The notes below the pieces were generated by a model. It searched no databases. It saw only the letters and a program-made list of their open reading frames with translations, and was not told the origin of the DNA. The translations under genes were made by a program, and so were the position numbers. A stretch of 64,000 nt of DNA from positions 837,737-901,736 of the forward strand of contig NZ_CP022162.1 of NCBI RefSeq assembly GCF_003293595.1, written 5' to 3'. The DNA is from Microbacterium sp. PM5 (GTDB lineage Bacteria > Actinomycetota > Actinomycetes > Actinomycetales > Microbacteriaceae). This document shows, piece by piece, positions 7,827-16,647 of the stretch. Position 1 is the first letter of the stretch; each line of letters starts with the position of its first letter.

Positions 7827-8519
7827 ATGGCGGATGCCGTGATCGAGCACCGTGTGCTCTCCGACAAGCTCGGGGTCGATATCGACCCCGAGCTTCTGTC
7901 GGTTGCGCTGACGCACCGCTCGTTCGCCTATGAGAACGGCGGGATCCCGCACAACGAAAGACTGGAGTTCCTCGGGGACTCGATCCTCGGTCAAGCGGTG
8001 ACGGTGCACCTGTTCTTGACGCACCCTGAACTGGAGGAGGGTGCCCTGGCCAAGCGCCGGGCGAGCGTGGTCTCCACCGTCGCTCTCGCCGAGGTCGCCC
8101 GCGGTATCGACCTCGGCGCGCACCTGCGTCTCGGACGCGGTGAGGATCAGACCGGTGGGCGCGACAAGGACTCGATCCTCGCCGACACGATGGAAGCGGT
8201 CATCGGCGCCACATTCCTCTCCTCCGGGCCGGAAGCGGCCACGGCACTCGTGCTGCGCCTCGTCGAGCCGCTGATGGCGGACCCCGACCGCTACGGCGCC
8301 GCGATGGATCCGAAGACGAGCCTCCAGGAGCTCGCAGCGCGGCTCACCCTCGCGCCGCCGTCGTACGTGATCACCGCCGAAGGCCCCGATCACAATCGCG
8401 TGTTCACCGCGACGGTGAGCGTCGGCGAGGCGTCTGCGGCGGGCGTCGGGTCCAGCAAGAAGCAGGCGGAGATGGCGGCGGCGCTGACGCTCTGGCGCCT
8501 TCTCAGCGATCGTGCCTGA
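7827..8519 (+). CDS. rnc: Ribonuclease III
   Basis: RNase III cleaves double-stranded RNA and processes rRNA precursors. The 230-residue enzyme has the catalytic signature HNERLEFLGDSIL at about 42-54. A second acidic site, DTMEAVIGA (about 120-130), provides the Asp and Glu that bind Mg2+. A double-stranded-RNA-binding domain occupies roughly 160-228 (DPKTSLQELA through SKKQAEMAAALTLW). The stop codon overlaps the GTG start of mutM by eight bases, so the two are likely translationally coupled. Confidence 0.96.
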   Translation: MADAVIEHRVLSDKLGVDIDPELLSVALTHRSFAYENGGIPHNERLEFLGDSILGQAVTVHLFLTHPELEEGALAKRRASVVSTVALAEVARGIDLGAHLRLGRGEDQTGGRDKDSILADTMEAVIGATFLSSGPEAATALVLRLVEPLMADPDRYGAAMDPKTSLQELAARLTLAPPSYVITAEGPDHNRVFTATVSVGEASAAGVGSSKKQAEMAAALTLWRLLSDRA

Positions 8520-9417
8520 GCTTCCCGAAGTCGAAGTCGTCCGCGCTGGACTCGCCCCGGCGCTTGCCGGCGCCCGCATCATCGGGGTCGATGCACGGGA
8601 CCCGCGAGCGCTGACGCGCCACGACGGCGACGCCGTCTCGTTCGAACGCGAGCTGGTGGGTCGACGGGTGACGAGTGTGGCGCGGCGCGGGAAGTTCCTG
8701 TGGATGCCGTTGGCTCCGGCATCCGCTACGGCCCGTCGTGCGATCATCGCCCACCTCGGGATGAGCGGTCAGATGCTGCTGCGTGCTCCGGGCGCGCCTG
8801 CGGAGCGTCACGAACGCGTGCGCATCGATATCGATCACCCTGAGCACGGAGAGCTCGCCGTGGTTTTCTCGGACCAGCGGACCTTCGGATCCCTCGCGAT
8901 CGACGAACTGGTGCCCACCGCCGACGGCCGTGCCGGCGGGTGGGGGAGCGCCGAGGCGCTCGTCCCCTCGCAAGTCGCCCACATCGGGCGAGACCCGCTC
9001 GATGACGCCTTCGATGACGCCGCCGTCCGGGATCGCGTGCGGGCGAAGCGTTCCGCGATCAAACGCGTGCTTCTCGATCAGACCGTGCTCAGCGGCGTCG
9101 GGAACATCTACGCGGATGAGGCGCTGTGGGCTGCGCGGATCCACCCCGAGTCGCCCGCCGCTGCCCTCAACGAGCGCGACGTGACCCGCCTGTTCGCCGA
9201 GGTGCGGGCCGTGCTGCTGAAGGCCTTGGCCGAAGGCGGAACCAGCTTCGACGCGCAGTATGTGAATGTCAACGGCCAGGCCGGCTACTTCGCTCATTCG
9301 CTCAACGTCTACGGCAGGGACGGCTTGCCCTGCCCGCGATGCGGACGTCCCATCGTGCGCGCATCGTTCATGAACCGGTCCAGCCACTACTGTCCACGCT
9401 GCCAGCGCCTCAGCTGA
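8512..9417 (+). CDS. mutM: Formamidopyrimidine-DNA glycosylase
   Basis: MutM (Fpg) removes 8-oxoguanine and ring-opened purines from DNA and cuts the abasic site. The sequence starts with the invariant PELPEVE, whose Pro becomes the catalytic N-terminus after removal of fMet. It carries the H2TH region around LLDQTVLSGVGNIYADE. It ends with a four-Cys zinc finger at about C274, C277, C294 and C297. At 301 residues it is slightly longer than the E. coli enzyme, as is usual in actinobacteria. The GTG start overlaps rnc by eight bases, and the 3' end overlaps the convergent acetyltransferase gene by eight bases. Confidence 0.96.
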   Translation: MPELPEVEVVRAGLAPALAGARIIGVDARDPRALTRHDGDAVSFERELVGRRVTSVARRGKFLWMPLAPASATARRAIIAHLGMSGQMLLRAPGAPAERHERVRIDIDHPEHGELAVVFSDQRTFGSLAIDELVPTADGRAGGWGSAEALVPSQVAHIGRDPLDDAFDDAAVRDRVRAKRSAIKRVLLDQTVLSGVGNIYADEALWAARIHPESPAAALNERDVTRLFAEVRAVLLKALAEGGTSFDAQYVNVNGQAGYFAHSLNVYGRDGLPCPRCGRPIVRASFMNRSSHYCPRCQRLS

Positions 9418-10483
9418 GACGCTTCTGCCACTCGCCGGCACAGGACACCGGCGTGAACCCGATGGCCTCGTTGATCACGAGCATTGGTTCATTCTCCTCG
9501 GCGTTGTAGGTCTCGACGTGCGTCACCTGCGGAAAGAACTCGCGCAGGCGCGCGAGGGTCGCGCACTTGACCCACGTGCCCAGCCGGCGACCGCGATGTT
9601 CCGCGCGTACGAGCGTGTCGTTCTGGTGCGCGATCGTCGGATCGGCCGGTGAGACGTTCAGCTCGTTCAGCGCGACGAGCACTCCTGACGGCTCATGCCG
9701 CACCGCCCCGATCAGGCGCCGCACACCGCCGACGGCGTCGTGTGCCTCAATGCGCGCGATGCGCTCGGCATCCCACTCGCCGTCTTCGACGTCGACGTTG
9801 CCCGAGGGGGCGTCGGTGGCCATTCGCGACTTCAGGTCGGCCAGCGCGGGCGCAAGAGCTGCGGGCGTGGGCGAGAGCCAGAACAGGTAGCGATAGTCGT
9901 CGCCGGCGTGGGTGCGCGCACGCGCGCGGAGCGCATCCGTGTGAAGGGCAGTGGACCTGAGGTCGAGGGTGCTCTGACGATAGACCTGCTCCAACCGGAA
10001 CCCCCGTTTCCGTGCGAACATCGCCGTCGCATCGCGGGGCACGGATCCGAATCCGGTCGATGCCCGCAGGCCCGCACCGCCGGAATGCCTGTGTTCGGTC
10101 CAGGACTGCAGCACCGAGCGGCCCAACTCGGCAGCGATGGCCTCGGCCTCGCGCAGCAGACGCGTGCCGATGCCCTGACGGCGGTGCTCTGCGTGCACAC
10201 GTTCCATCACGCCCGCGGTCCGAGACTGCGCATCGGGGAGATGATCGACGCTCGCCGTACCGAGGATGAGGCCGTTGCGCTCCGCGAGACGTCCGATCAC
10301 CGGACGATCCGACTGATCCTGCCACGCGGCCAGAACCTGAGGCAGCGTCAGGTCATAGGCGCTCGAGCCATGCACGTGAGCGGCGTGCGCATTGCGCAAT
10401 TGCCGCACCGCCTCGAGGTCCACGATCTCCGGCGCATCGATCGAGTGCGGTACCCGGATGGAGCGGACGGTGACATCGATCAC
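9410..10483 (-). CDS. GNAT-family protein with two acetyltransferase-like domains (second of a tandem pair)
   Basis: This 357-residue protein contains two GNAT-type regions. The first, around RVHAEHRRQGIGTRLL, has the acetyl-CoA-binding Q/RxxGxG/A loop. The second, around EHRGRRLGTWVKCATL, has a related loop and is followed by ETYNAEENEPMLVINEAIGF. The substrate is unknown; proteins with this layout include amino-group acetyltransferases such as MshD and Eis, but I cannot assign it to either. It is clearly paralogous to the gene just upstream, sharing LQSW, AFNELN-like and YNAEEN blocks. The frame is open far upstream. I place the start at GTG 10483, which overlaps the previous stop as GTGA, with AGAAGG eight bases before it. 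The 3' end overlaps mutM. Confidence 0.8.
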   Translation of the reverse strand: MIDVTVRSIRVPHSIDAPEIVDLEAVRQLRNAHAAHVHGSSAYDLTLPQVLAAWQDQSDRPVIGRLAERNGLILGTASVDHLPDAQSRTAGVMERVHAEHRRQGIGTRLLREAEAIAAELGRSVLQSWTEHRHSGGAGLRASTGFGSVPRDATAMFARKRGFRLEQVYRQSTLDLRSTALHTDALRARARTHAGDDYRYLFWLSPTPAALAPALADLKSRMATDAPSGNVDVEDGEWDAERIARIEAHDAVGGVRRLIGAVRHEPSGVLVALNELNVSPADPTIAHQNDTLVRAEHRGRRLGTWVKCATLARLREFFPQVTHVETYNAEENEPMLVINEAIGFTPVSCAGEWQKRLS

Positions 10484-11565
10484 GTCAGCACCTTCTTCCA
10501 TGCCCCGTTGTAGGCGACGGGCACGAAGCCGATTCTCTCGTTGATGTCGAGCATCGGCCGGTTCTCCTCCGCGTTGTAGGTGATGACCTTCGGCGACTGC
10601 GGGGCGACGTCGCGGCGCCACGTCTGCAGGCCCGCGCACTTGACGAGCTGTCCGAGCCGATGGCCTCGGTGCTCGCGAAGCACCAGGGTGTCCTCCTGGT
10701 GACTCGGACCGGTCGCATCGGTGCCGAGGACGAGCTCGTTGAATGCCACCAGGTGACCGCTGTCGATATGCTGGGCCGCGGTGACGAGTTTGGTGCGGCC
10801 CGACTGGACGTACTTGGCGTCGTGGCGAGCGACCCGCTCGGCATCCCAGTTCTCCTCGTCGAAGTCGAGATCGGAACTCGGTGCGTCCGTCGACATGCGG
10901 GATTTCATCCAGGCGTACGCCTCGACATGCGCCGCCGGCGTCACGCCCTGCCATTGGACGACGCGGTATCCGCCCGATGCCGTCACAGCCTCGGTGAGCA
11001 GGCGGTCGATGTTCGTGTCGGCGCCCGCGAGGATCAGCTCGCTCTGACGCTCGATCTGTTCTAGGGTGTAGCCGTGGCGCAGGTAGAAGCGCGCCGCATG
11101 GTCGCGCGGAATCGTTCCGTAGCCGGTGGGTGCACTCAACCGCTCGCCGTCGGCATCCGGATGCTGCGCCCACGACTGCAGGATCGTGCGATCGTGTTCG
11201 CGTGCGGTCTGCTCGATCAGGGCGTAGCCGGCGGATCCGATGCCGCGACCGTGGTACGAGCGGAGCAGTTCGACAAGCCAGAAGGCGGTGCGAGATCCGT
11301 CTTCCAGCGGCAGATCGACGCCGACGCGACCGACGAACTCGTCGTCGACGATCACCGCCCACGCACGACGGATCTCGTTCGGATCCGGCTGGTAATGCGG
11401 CAGCAGTTCTTCCGGCGTCATCGCGTCGTCGTCGTTGCCGGCGATCTCGCGATAGACGAGGTTGCGTACGCGGGTGAACTCGCGGAAGTCGGCGGCGTCG
11501 CCGGCATCCATGGAGGCAGGGATCGTGAGGGGGCGGAACTGGAGTCCGGGAATCGCGGTGGTCAT
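10480..11565 (-). CDS. GNAT-family protein with two acetyltransferase-like domains (first of a tandem pair)
   Basis: This 361-residue protein is the upstream member of the tandem pair. Its N-terminal GNAT region has LLRSYHGRGIGSAGYALIE as the acetyl-CoA loop. Its C-terminal half has LREHRGHRLGQLVKCAGLQ followed by ITYNAEENRPMLDINERIGFVPV. Function and substrate are unknown; self-resistance or small-molecule acetylation is a guess from the family. The ATG at 11565 is preceded by AAGGAC. It is coupled by a four-base GTGA overlap to the second acetyltransferase and sits 58 bases downstream of a 43-residue ORF, probably in one transcript starting near 12060. Confidence 0.82.
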   Translation of the reverse strand: MTTAIPGLQFRPLTIPASMDAGDAADFREFTRVRNLVYREIAGNDDDAMTPEELLPHYQPDPNEIRRAWAVIVDDEFVGRVGVDLPLEDGSRTAFWLVELLRSYHGRGIGSAGYALIEQTAREHDRTILQSWAQHPDADGERLSAPTGYGTIPRDHAARFYLRHGYTLEQIERQSELILAGADTNIDRLLTEAVTASGGYRVVQWQGVTPAAHVEAYAWMKSRMSTDAPSSDLDFDEENWDAERVARHDAKYVQSGRTKLVTAAQHIDSGHLVAFNELVLGTDATGPSHQEDTLVLREHRGHRLGQLVKCAGLQTWRRDVAPQSPKVITYNAEENRPMLDINERIGFVPVAYNGAWKKVLT

Positions 11566-11623
11566 GAGATGTCCTTGAGATGGGGCCGGGGCGTCGCGGT
11601 CGGACGCCCCGGCCCGGGGCGGA

Positions 11624-11755
11624 TCAGAGGTACGGAAGGATCTGTCGGCGACGCTGCCATTCGAGCTCGCGCTGCTCGCGCTCGCGCTCGGCGAGACGGA
11701 TGCGGCGGCGTTCGGGGTCGTTGGCGTGCAGGACCGACGCGATGAAGGTATGCAT
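11624..11755 (-). CDS. Small 43-residue ORF, hypothetical
   Basis: This short ORF encodes a highly charged, probably helical peptide: an N-terminal MHTFIASVLHAND, then an Arg/Glu-rich middle (AEREREQRELEWQRRR), ending ILPYL. Codon usage is strongly GC-biased at third positions, like real genes here. The ribosome site is weak (GAAAG, about ten bases upstream). It lies between the 35-residue ORF and the acetyltransferase pair on the same strand. I do not recognise a family, and it is too short for a firm call. Confidence 0.5.
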   Translation of the reverse strand: MHTFIASVLHANDPERRRIRLAEREREQRELEWQRRRQILPYL

Positions 11756-11860
11756 CGTGGTGCTTTCGGTGGGTGCGCGCGGATGCGCGGCGGGCAGAGT
11801 GAGAGGCCGGGCTGCGGCGGGGGCACACGCAACGAGAAGACGTGGGTGCCGGAAGGCTGT

Positions 11861-11880
11861 GTGCGAGAGCGAACTCGCAC
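11861..11880 (-). other. Perfect hairpin inside the acetyltransferase unit leader
   Basis: Seven-base arms GTGCGAG (11861-11867) and CTCGCAC (11874-11880) flank a six-base loop. The hairpin lies about 40 bases downstream of the stop of the 35-residue ORF on the transcript. There is no T-run, so it is not a standard terminator; an attenuator or RNA-processing site is possible. Confidence 0.4.
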
Positions 11881-11917
11881 CTCGACGAGGCGAGGGCGGA
11901 GTTCTCCTCTGATCGCG

Positions 11918-12025
11918 TCAGCAGGCGACGCGGAAGGCGTCGAAGGAGACGGCCCCCGCGGGCTCACGGAACCAGAAGGAACGCATCGCGGATGCGATGC
12001 GGCCGGTGGCGTTCATACGAATCAT
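11918..12025 (-). CDS. 35-residue ORF with consensus ribosome site, possible leader peptide
   Basis: The ATG at 12025 follows the near-perfect ribosome-binding sequence AAAGGAGGT at a spacing of seven bases, much stronger than at most genes here. The peptide begins MIRMNATGRIASAMRSF, continues with WFREPAG and ends in Val-Ala-Cys. It has no signal peptide or recognisable domain. It is the first ORF after a consensus promoter (TTGACG, 18 bases, TATCGT) and precedes the 43-residue ORF and the tandem acetyltransferases. The layout suggests either a regulatory leader peptide or a small functional product; I cannot tell which. Confidence 0.55.
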   Translation of the reverse strand: MIRMNATGRIASAMRSFWFREPAGAVSFDAFRVAC

Positions 12026-12064
12026 GTCGGGGACCTCCTTTCTCGACTTCAGACGCGATCTGTG

Positions 12065-12094
12065 ACGATAGCGGGTGTTCTCGACGCGCGTCAA
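12065..12094 (-). promoter_or_regulatory. Consensus-type promoter of the small-ORF/acetyltransferase unit
   Basis: On the minus strand TTGACG (12094-12089) is separated by 18 bases from TATCGT (12070-12065). Transcription would begin near 12058, giving a leader of about 30 bases before the ATG at 12025. It is divergent from smc. Confidence 0.6.
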
Positions 12095-12154
12095 GCGAGG
12101 ATCCGCGTGTCGTTCCGCTAGCGTGGGTGGACGATCACCCAGGAGGACCCGCGG

Positions 12155-15100
12155 ATGCACCTGAAGAGCCTGACGCTCAAAGGCTTCAAGTCGTTCGCGC
12201 AACCGACCACTTTCGCGCTCGAGCCCGGCGTCACCTGCATCGTCGGTCCGAACGGTTCCGGCAAGTCGAACGTGGTCGACGCTCTCGCCTGGGTCATGGG
12301 CGAGCAGGGCGCGAAGACCCTTCGCGGCGGGAAGATGGAAGACGTCATCTTCGCGGGCACCTCTACGCGCGGTCCGCTCGGCCGCGCCGAGGTGCAGTTG
12401 ACGATCGACAACAGCGACGGGGCGCTGCCGATCGAGTACAGCGAGGTCACAATCAGCCGCACGCTGTTCCGCAACGGAACCAGTGAGTACGCGATCAATG
12501 GCGCGAGCTGCCGCCTGCTCGATGTGCAGGAGCTGTTGAGCGACTCCGGGCTCGGGCGCGAGATGCACGTGATCGTGGGCCAGGGCCGTCTGGACAGCGT
12601 GCTGCAAGCGAGCCCCGAGGACCGTCGCGGCTTCGTGGAGGAGGCCGCCGGCATCCTGAAGCATCGTCGACGCAAGGAGAAGACTCTTCGCAAGCTCGAA
12701 GCGATGGAGGCGAATCTCACGCGACTCAGCGACCTTGCCGGAGAGCTGCGTCGACAGCTGAAGCCGCTCGGCAAGCAGGCGGAGATCGCTCGCGAGGCGG
12801 CGACGATCGCGGCAGTGGTGCGTGACGCAAAGGCCCGCCTGTTCGCTGATGAACTGGTCGGTCTGCGTGCGCAGCTCGCCGACCACGCCCGCACCGAGCA
12901 GGAGCGCAGCGCCGAGCGCCTCGTGCTGCAGGATCAGTCGGAGCAGCTGAAGCTGCGCATCGATGCGCTGGAGGCGCAGCAGCGCTCGGAAGCCGTGGAT
13001 GCCGCGCGGGCCGTCGCCTTCGGTTTGGAACGCGTGCAGGAGCGACTGCGCGGTCTCTTCTCGCTCGCGGGCCAGCGTCTCGCTCTGCTCGAAGACGACG
13101 GCACGCTCGGGATCGAGGTCGCCACGGTCAGCCAGGCCGCGATCGACGAGGCACGGGCCGATATCGATGAGATCTCGGCCGGACTCGGAGGCGCTCAGGA
13201 TGCCGCGGAGGCGGCCGCGCGCGACGTGATGCGGGCCCGTGCCGAACTCGACGCGCTCGACTCCGACATCGCGGCCCAGAGCGCGCTCGTGTCCGCGCAC
13301 GACATGCGCATCACGAAACTTCGCGGAGCCGCAGATGCCGCAGCATCCCGCCTGGAGGCCGTGCGCGCGGGCGTCGAACGCCAGCAGCGTGCGCTCGACG
13401 CGGCCCTGGCGCGGCGCGCAGAAGCGGAAGAGGCACTCGCAGGGGTCGATCCCGAACTGGTCACCGAGGGATCCTCTGCCCAGCACGCTGCCGCTTACGA
13501 GCGTGCGCAGCGCGACGCCACCGCCGCCGAGAACGAGGTCGGGGCGATCCGTGAGCGGCTTCACGCCGCCGAACGCGAACGCGAATCCCTGACGGCGCAG
13601 ACCGCGGCGCTCGGACGGGCGCTGGATGTCCGCAACGCCGCGGCCGAGATGATCGCGGTCGGAGGCGCCGGCATCCGCGGCCTGGTCGGCGACGCGGTCA
13701 AGGTGCGCTCGGGATACGAGGCGGCGATCGCAGCCGCGCTGGGGACGCTCGCGGAGGGGCTGCTCGTCGACGACATCGACGCGGGTATCGCCGCCGCTCG
13801 CGCTGCGCGCGACGCCGACCTCGGCCGGCTCGACATCACGATCGCCGACGTGGAAGCGGGTGCGCCGGCGGCGGCGATCCCCGAGGGAGCGATCGCCGCT
13901 GCGGAGGTGGTGACTGCACCGGCCGGCATCCTCGGCATCCTCGCCCGTGTCCTGATCGTCGACGACCTCGATTCCGCGCACGCCGTTCGCCGCAGGATCA
14001 TCGACGTTCCGGATGCCGCGACGACGATCGTCACGCGCGCGGGCGAGCGGTTGACGCCGTACACGATCCACGCCGGCTCCGGGGCCGGACGCTCGCGGCT
14101 GGAGCTGGCGGCGGAGCGAGATGCCGCCGCCGAACGCCTCGCGGAGATCACGGTCGTCGCAGACTCGCTCCGCGAGGCTCTCTCGGACGCCCAGACGACC
14201 TGGAACGACGCACGGGCGCGGACGAAGGATGCGCTTCAGAGCCTGCGCGAACACGATGCCGCCCTGGCGGCGCACACCGAGCAGGTCAACCGCGCCACCG
14301 TGCGTCATGAGGCAGCCGTCGCAGAGTGCGAGCGGTTGGAGGCCGGGCTCGCTCAGGCGTCGTCCGCGGTCGCGGATGCCGAGAGAGCAGCACGCGTCGC
14401 CAACGACGCCTTCGAGGGTGCCCAGCAGGCTCCCCGTCCGATCCTGGACGCCTCCGCGCGTGACGGTCTGCTCGACGCTCTGGAGAGTGCGCGCGACCGC
14501 GAGATGCGCGCACGTCTGGATGTCGAGACGCTGCGCGAGCGCGTGCGCGCCGGAGAGGGACGTGTCGATCAGCTCGTGCGCCAGCGCGAACGCGAGCGCG
14601 CGGCGGCGGCGGAGGCCGCCCGCCGCGCCGTGATCCGTCGTGCACAGCGTGCGCTGGCGGCCGAGGTCGCAGATGCGCTGCCGCCGGTACTGGACTCGGT
14701 CGATCGTTCGGTCACCCAGGCACGCGTGGAGCTTCAGCTCGCCGAGCAGGCACGCACCGCGCTGACCGCCGAACTGACCTCCCTGCGCGCCGAGGAGGCG
14801 ACCGTGCGCGAGCGGCTCGGGCGACTCACCGAAAGCGTCCACGGACTCGAGTTGCAGATGCACGAGAAACGCCTGCACGTCACGAGTCTGCTGGACCGCG
14901 TCCGATCCGAGTTGAGCCTCGACGAACATATTCTGGTTGCGGAATACGGCCCCGATGTTCCGCTGCCCTCGGACGAAGGCGAAGAGGGCGTGGCGTACGA
15001 CCGGGCGGCGCAGCGCAAGAGACTGCAGGATGCCGAGCGCAAGCTCGGCCAGCTCGGGCGCGTCAATCCGCTCGCGCTCGAGGAGTACGCCGCGCTCGAG

Positions 15101-15661
15101 CAGCGGCACGCGTTCCTCACCGAGCAGCTCGCCGATCTCGTCCAGACGCGCTCCGACCTGCAGACGATCATCGCGGAGCTCGACGAACGTATGCAGACCA
15201 TCTTCCTCGCGGCCTTCGAAGACACGCGCGTCGCTTTCGGCGAGGTGTTCCCGATTCTGTTCCCGGGCGGCTCCGGCAGCATCTCCCTGACCGACCCGGA
15301 CAATCCTCTGACGACGGGGATCGAGGTCTCGGTGCGTCCCGTCGGCAAGAAGATCGAGCGTCTGTCGCTGCTGTCCGGCGGAGAGCGCTCTCTCGCCGCC
15401 GTCGCGCTGCTGACCGCGATCTTCATGGCGCGACCGAGCCCCTTCTACATCCTCGACGAGGTCGAAGCCGCCCTTGACGACGCCAATCTCGGCAGACTGC
15501 TCGGCGTGTTCGAGAAGCTCCGCGCGTCCAGCCAGCTGATCGTGATCACCCATCAGAAGCGCACGATGGAGATCGCGGACGCGCTCTACGGGGTCTCGAT
15601 GCGGCAGGACGGCGTCTCGGCGGTGGTCGGTCAGCGCGTCCGCGAACGCGCCGACGCGTGA
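12155..15661 (+). CDS. smc: Chromosome segregation protein SMC
   Basis: SMC is the long ATPase of the condensin-like complex with ScpA/ScpB that compacts and separates chromosomes. The 1168-residue protein has Walker A GPNGSGKS at 31-38. A long coiled coil follows, interrupted by a Gly-rich hinge region (about residues 500-630, starting near GGAGIRGLVGDAV). A second coiled coil leads to the ABC signature LSGGERSL at about 1073-1080 and Walker B FYILDEVEAALDD at about 1097-1109. Coiled coils are rich in Ala, Arg and Glu as expected at this GC. The ATG at 12155 is preceded by AGGAGG. TAGCGT at 12119-12124 may be the -10. ftsY follows 65 bases downstream. Confidence 0.97.
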   Translation: MHLKSLTLKGFKSFAQPTTFALEPGVTCIVGPNGSGKSNVVDALAWVMGEQGAKTLRGGKMEDVIFAGTSTRGPLGRAEVQLTIDNSDGALPIEYSEVTISRTLFRNGTSEYAINGASCRLLDVQELLSDSGLGREMHVIVGQGRLDSVLQASPEDRRGFVEEAAGILKHRRRKEKTLRKLEAMEANLTRLSDLAGELRRQLKPLGKQAEIAREAATIAAVVRDAKARLFADELVGLRAQLADHARTEQERSAERLVLQDQSEQLKLRIDALEAQQRSEAVDAARAVAFGLERVQERLRGLFSLAGQRLALLEDDGTLGIEVATVSQAAIDEARADIDEISAGLGGAQDAAEAAARDVMRARAELDALDSDIAAQSALVSAHDMRITKLRGAADAAASRLEAVRAGVERQQRALDAALARRAEAEEALAGVDPELVTEGSSAQHAAAYERAQRDATAAENEVGAIRERLHAAERERESLTAQTAALGRALDVRNAAAEMIAVGGAGIRGLVGDAVKVRSGYEAAIAAALGTLAEGLLVDDIDAGIAAARAARDADLGRLDITIADVEAGAPAAAIPEGAIAAAEVVTAPAGILGILARVLIVDDLDSAHAVRRRIIDVPDAATTIVTRAGERLTPYTIHAGSGAGRSRLELAAERDAAAERLAEITVVADSLREALSDAQTTWNDARARTKDALQSLREHDAALAAHTEQVNRATVRHEAAVAECERLEAGLAQASSAVADAERAARVANDAFEGAQQAPRPILDASARDGLLDALESARDREMRARLDVETLRERVRAGEGRVDQLVRQRERERAAAAEAARRAVIRRAQRALAAEVADALPPVLDSVDRSVTQARVELQLAEQARTALTAELTSLRAEEATVRERLGRLTESVHGLELQMHEKRLHVTSLLDRVRSELSLDEHILVAEYGPDVPLPSDEGEEGVAYDRAAQRKRLQDAERKLGQLGRVNPLALEEYAALEQRHAFLTEQLADLVQTRSDLQTIIAELDERMQTIFLAAFEDTRVAFGEVFPILFPGGSGSISLTDPDNPLTTGIEVSVRPVGKKIERLSLLSGGERSLAAVALLTAIFMARPSPFYILDEVEAALDDANLGRLLGVFEKLRASSQLIVITHQKRTMEIADALYGVSMRQDGVSAVVGQRVRERADA

Positions 15662-15714
15662 TCCCCAGAACGCGGGCGTACGTCGCGGCGAGAGGGGTGG
15701 AGCGCGCCGACCCG

Positions 15715-15720
15715 TAGGCT
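15715..15720 (+). promoter_or_regulatory. -10 element of ftsY
   Basis: TAGGCT is followed by six bases and the ftsY ATG. There is no ribosome site, so this is a candidate leaderless start. Confidence 0.5.
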
Positions 15721-15726
15721 GAAGTC

Positions 15727-16599
15727 ATGGCGGAGAACTCCTGGTCGCTCGGCCGCGCCCTGCGCGGCATGTTTGTGAAGCCGACGATCGACGACAACAC
15801 GTGGGAGGATCTCGAGACGGCACTTCTCACCGCCGACTTCGGTCCCGACATCACCGAGCGGATCGTCGACGAGCTCCGTGAGAAGGTCGAGCGGTTCCGC
15901 ACGACCGATCCGCGCGATCTCCAGCGGATGCTCAAAGAGACCCTGGAAGAGCGTTTCGCGAAATTCGACACCACCCTCCGGCTCACCGAGCGTCCGGCTG
16001 TCGTCCTCGTCGTCGGGGTGAACGGCGTCGGCAAGACGACAACCATCGGCAAGTTCGCGAAGTTCCTCCAGCGCTATGGTCGTTCCGTCGTCGTCGGCGC
16101 CGCCGACACCTTCCGTGCGGCAGCCGTCGATCAGCTCGCCACCTGGGCTGAGCGCGGCGGCGCCGCCATCGTCCGTCCCCAGCACGAGGGGCAGGACCCG
16201 GCATCCGTCGCGTTCCAGACGATCGACTACGCCAAGCAGAACGGCGTCGAGATCGTGCTCGTCGACACCGCGGGCCGCCTCCACACGAAGGGCGGCCTCA
16301 TGGACGAGCTGACCAAGATCCGCCGCGTCATCGAGAAGCAGGCGCCCATCAGCGAGGTGCTGCTCGTTCTCGATGCGACCACGGGGCAGAACGGCGTCAT
16401 GCAGGCCGAGGCCTTCCTCCAGCACGCCGGCGTCACCGGTCTCGTGATCACGAAGCTCGACGGTTCGGCCAAGGGCGGCTTCGTTCTCGCCGTTCAGGAA
16501 CGCACCGGCATCCCCGTCAAACTCCTCGGCCAGGGTGAAGGCGTCGGTGACCTGACCGGCTTCACGCCGCACGTGTTCGCCTCGGCGCTCGTGGACTGA
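15727..16599 (+). CDS. ftsY: Signal recognition particle receptor FtsY
   Basis: FtsY is the membrane-associated GTPase that docks the SRP-ribosome complex at the Sec translocon. The 290-residue form lacks the long acidic A domain of E. coli FtsY and begins with a short amphipathic segment (SWSLGRALRGMF) that may contact the membrane. The NG domain is complete: GVNGVGKTT at about 97-105, DTAGR at about 180-184, LLVLDATTGQN, TKLDG and the closing GQGEGVGDL. Its partner ffh lies four kilobases downstream. Confidence 0.96.
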   Translation: MAENSWSLGRALRGMFVKPTIDDNTWEDLETALLTADFGPDITERIVDELREKVERFRTTDPRDLQRMLKETLEERFAKFDTTLRLTERPAVVLVVGVNGVGKTTTIGKFAKFLQRYGRSVVVGAADTFRAAAVDQLATWAERGGAAIVRPQHEGQDPASVAFQTIDYAKQNGVEIVLVDTAGRLHTKGGLMDELTKIRRVIEKQAPISEVLLVLDATTGQNGVMQAEAFLQHAGVTGLVITKLDGSAKGGFVLAVQERTGIPVKLLGQGEGVGDLTGFTPHVFASALVD

Positions 16600-16647
16600 T
16601 CGCGCAGCGGGGTCGCGCACGGACGCCGAGGATGGTTGCATAGGGTC

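Noticed and set aside
11918..15553. A 1211-codon open frame on the minus strand across smc
   Set aside because: It is antisense to smc, Arg/Gly-rich and has no family features. Only its last 35 codons, with their own promoter and ribosome site, are kept.
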